Below are positions 63,149 to 64,000 of a DNA stretch of 64,000 bases, piece after piece. Position numbers and translations under genes: made by a program. The first letter of the stretch is position 1, and every line of letters begins with the position of its first letter. Where the stretch lies: contig OX638325.1 of the NCBI GenBank assembly GCA_951812795.1, positions 2,545,141-2,609,140 of the forward strand, read 5' to 3'. The notes under the pieces are model-generated. The model saw nothing but the letters and a program-made list of their open reading frames with translations. It was not told the origin of the DNA and did no database searches. This DNA is from an uncultured Dehalococcoidia bacterium. Lineage in GTDB: Bacteria; Chloroflexota; Dehalococcoidia; Lucifugimonadales; Lucifugimonadaceae.

Positions 63149-63203
63149 GGGTGCTGTGCACAACCACCGTCATTCCGGCGAAAGCCGGAATCCAGAGGGG
63201 CCG
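63149..63203 (+). repeat. MITE-like repeat, left half only
   Basis: Begins GGGTGCTGTGC (63149-63159), continues with ACCACCGTCATTCCGG and a 22-base palindrome, and ends GAGGGGCCGG. These are the first blocks of the element at 63515-63655; the right part is missing. Part of the gene-free repeat cluster 63110-63781. Confidence 0.65.
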
Positions 63204-63280
63204 GGGTCGATTCGTTGGGGCCATCTAACGACCTGCGTAGGAAAAGATTCCTACGCCCCCTATGATTATCGTAAACAGCG

Positions 63281-63340
63281 CATCCCCCCCTTCGCTTTGC
63301 GAAGTGGGACGCGTTGAGCGCAGCGAAACGCAGGGGGATG
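63281..63340. repeat. Dispersed C/G-rich palindromic repeat, copy 2
   Basis: Same layout as 5212-5271: a C-rich run, GGGACGCGT, AGCGCAGCGA and ACGCAGGGGG at the end. Confidence 0.7.
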
Positions 63341-63424
63341 CACGAGTTTGAACTAGGATGCGAAGGATTGGAAAGGATTTAAGGATAGGTTGTTGCGTTA
63401 ATGTGGTTCCCGCCTCACACTTTT

Positions 63425-63455
63425 CGTCATTCCCGCGCACGCGGGAATCCAGAGG
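63425..63455. repeat. GTCATTCCCGCG palindrome
   Basis: CGTCATTCCCGCG...CGCGGGAATCCAGAGG: a short hairpin repeat. An inverse copy lies at 63684-63711 and both are followed or preceded by the direct repeat CCTTCGCATCCTAGTTC (63487-63503 and 63737-63753). Confidence 0.6.
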
Positions 63456-63514
63456 TGCGGCGGGCATCCTTCCCATCCTTCCCAATCCTTCGCATCCTAG
63501 TTCATCGGCGCGAG

Positions 63515-63655
63515 GGGTGCTGTGCGTAACCACAGTCATTCCGGCGAAAGCCGAAACCCAGAGGGGCCGGGCAACGGAGTGCAAAGCGAAACGCCAAGTC
63601 TAAACCCCCTATAATCCCCCTTGGACGTCAAGGGGGATTGTTGTGCACAGCACCC
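63515..63655 (+). repeat. MITE-like element with perfect 11-base terminal inverted repeats
   Basis: Ends are GGGTGCTGTGC (63515-63525) and GCACAGCACCC (63645-63655). Inside are the GTCATTCCGGCGAAAGCCG palindrome, GGAGTGCAAAGCG, and a C-run/G-run hairpin. It is 141 bases long with no coding capacity. Partial copies are at 27865-27986 (inverted) and 63149-63203. No flanking target duplication is obvious. Confidence 0.7.
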
Positions 63656-63683
63656 GAGGGTTTTACTGGCGTGCTTTGTTGTA

Positions 63684-63711
63684 CTCTGGATTCCCGCGCA
63701 CGGGAATGACG
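63684..63711. repeat. GTCATTCCCG palindrome, inverse copy
   Basis: CTCTGGATTCCCGCG followed by CACGGGAATGACG; the inverse of 63425-63455 with a two-base shortening in the centre. Confidence 0.55.
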
Positions 63712-63781
63712 GGGTGCGGCGGGCATCCTTCCCAACCCTTCGCATCCTAGTTCAAAACCCGCACTACCCAAGGAATCAAAT

Positions 63782-64000
63782 TTGGCGGCGGCACAGACTC
63801 AACCGGTAACTCTCGACGAACGCACCGACACCGCGATCGAGTACCACGGCAACATCTTGGATCGCCACGACAACGGCGATTACGAAAGCGATATCCGAAT
63901 CGCTTTCCGCGACTTCGCTTTGCACACCGGACTCATCGCCGACGAAGGTGAAATCAAGACCGAAGTCCCACCAGCGATCGCCCAATTCGCATCGTTTAAA
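63782..64000 (+). CDS. Unidentified protein, N-terminal 73 residues (partial)
   Basis: A frame opens at TTG 63782, seven bases after AAGGA (63770-63774), and runs off the window without a stop. The residues are hydrophilic and acidic, beginning MAAAQTQPVTLDERTDTAIEY-like and continuing with LDRHDNGDYESDIRIAFRDF, FALHTGLI and IKTEVPPAI. No signal peptide or membrane segment. The length is unknown and the family cannot be told from this part. Confidence 0.6.
   Translation, partial: MAAAQTQPVTLDERTDTAIEYHGNILDRHDNGDYESDIRIAFRDFALHTGLIADEGEIKTEVPPAIAQFASFK

Noticed and set aside
63110..63781. CRISPR array
   Set aside because: The repeats differ in length and orientation, spacers are irregular and no cas gene is present; they are palindromic dispersed repeats.

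Overview
This window looks like a chromosomal segment of a free-living, aerobic, heterotrophic Chloroflexota bacterium, most like the marine SAR202/Dehalococcoidia relatives. The assignment is an inference. It rests on valine-rich lipoprotein substrate-binding proteins of a type common in Chloroflexota, two Dpp/Opp-type peptide transporters, tandem enolase-superfamily enzymes, a hydantoinase/gamma-glutamyltransferase cluster and a succinate dehydrogenase with an HdrB-like third subunit. No rRNA or ribosomal protein gene is present to settle it.

Layout. 0-5.2 kb: the 3' end of a NuoN-like Complex I gene, then a tightly overlapping run of nadK, a Nudix hydrolase, sdhA, sdhB and an HdrB-like subunit. 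5.8-15.4 kb: a leftward peptide/oligopeptide ABC transporter operon (dppB-dppC-dppD-dppF) with two tandem, very similar binding proteins and an extra short DppB. 15.4-17.8 kb: a HAD phosphatase and folK/folP. 17.9-22.3 kb: a rightward run of acyl-CoA carboxyltransferase, MazG-like pyrophosphohydrolase, NAD-type isocitrate dehydrogenase and malate dehydrogenase. With sdhABE this covers three TCA-cycle steps. 22.4-23.1 kb: a decayed trypsin-like protease. 23.1-26.6 kb: the complete riboflavin operon ribD-ribE-ribBA-ribH, leftward. 26.8-34.8 kb: an SDR, an RraA-like protein, a HerA/NurA DNA-processing pair, ilvD and two convergent Nudix genes. 34.8-43.8 kb: two tandem enolase-superfamily genes, a second leftward dpp operon and its divergent binding protein.

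43.9-49.6 kb is the most unusual part. It holds nine paralogous small lipoproteins (two rightward, seven leftward) that I cannot assign to any known family. They share an E-x-R-x-Y-x2-H motif and a C-terminal [GA]-N-x3-[LM]-C motif, and they are organised in overlapping, translationally coupled pairs. They are bounded by the binding protein on one side and tRNA-Ala(TGC) on the other. Downstream of the tRNA (49.8-53.8 kb) is an accessory zone of hypothetical, frameshifted and decayed genes, including a HEPN-like protein and an HpcH/HpaI aldolase remnant.

53.8-61.1 kb carries hydantoinase/5-oxoprolinase-like hyuA/hyuB (leftward), divergent from an FAD oxidoreductase and a gamma-glutamyltransferase (rightward). 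hyuAB is flanked by direct repeats derived from the 5' end of the oxidoreductase gene. 61.1-63.1 kb is an ABC-F ATPase. The window ends in a dense cluster of palindromic repeats and the first 73 codons of an unidentified gene. Related palindromic or MITE-like repeats occur in most of the larger gaps, and one lies in frame inside the gamma-glutamyltransferase gene.
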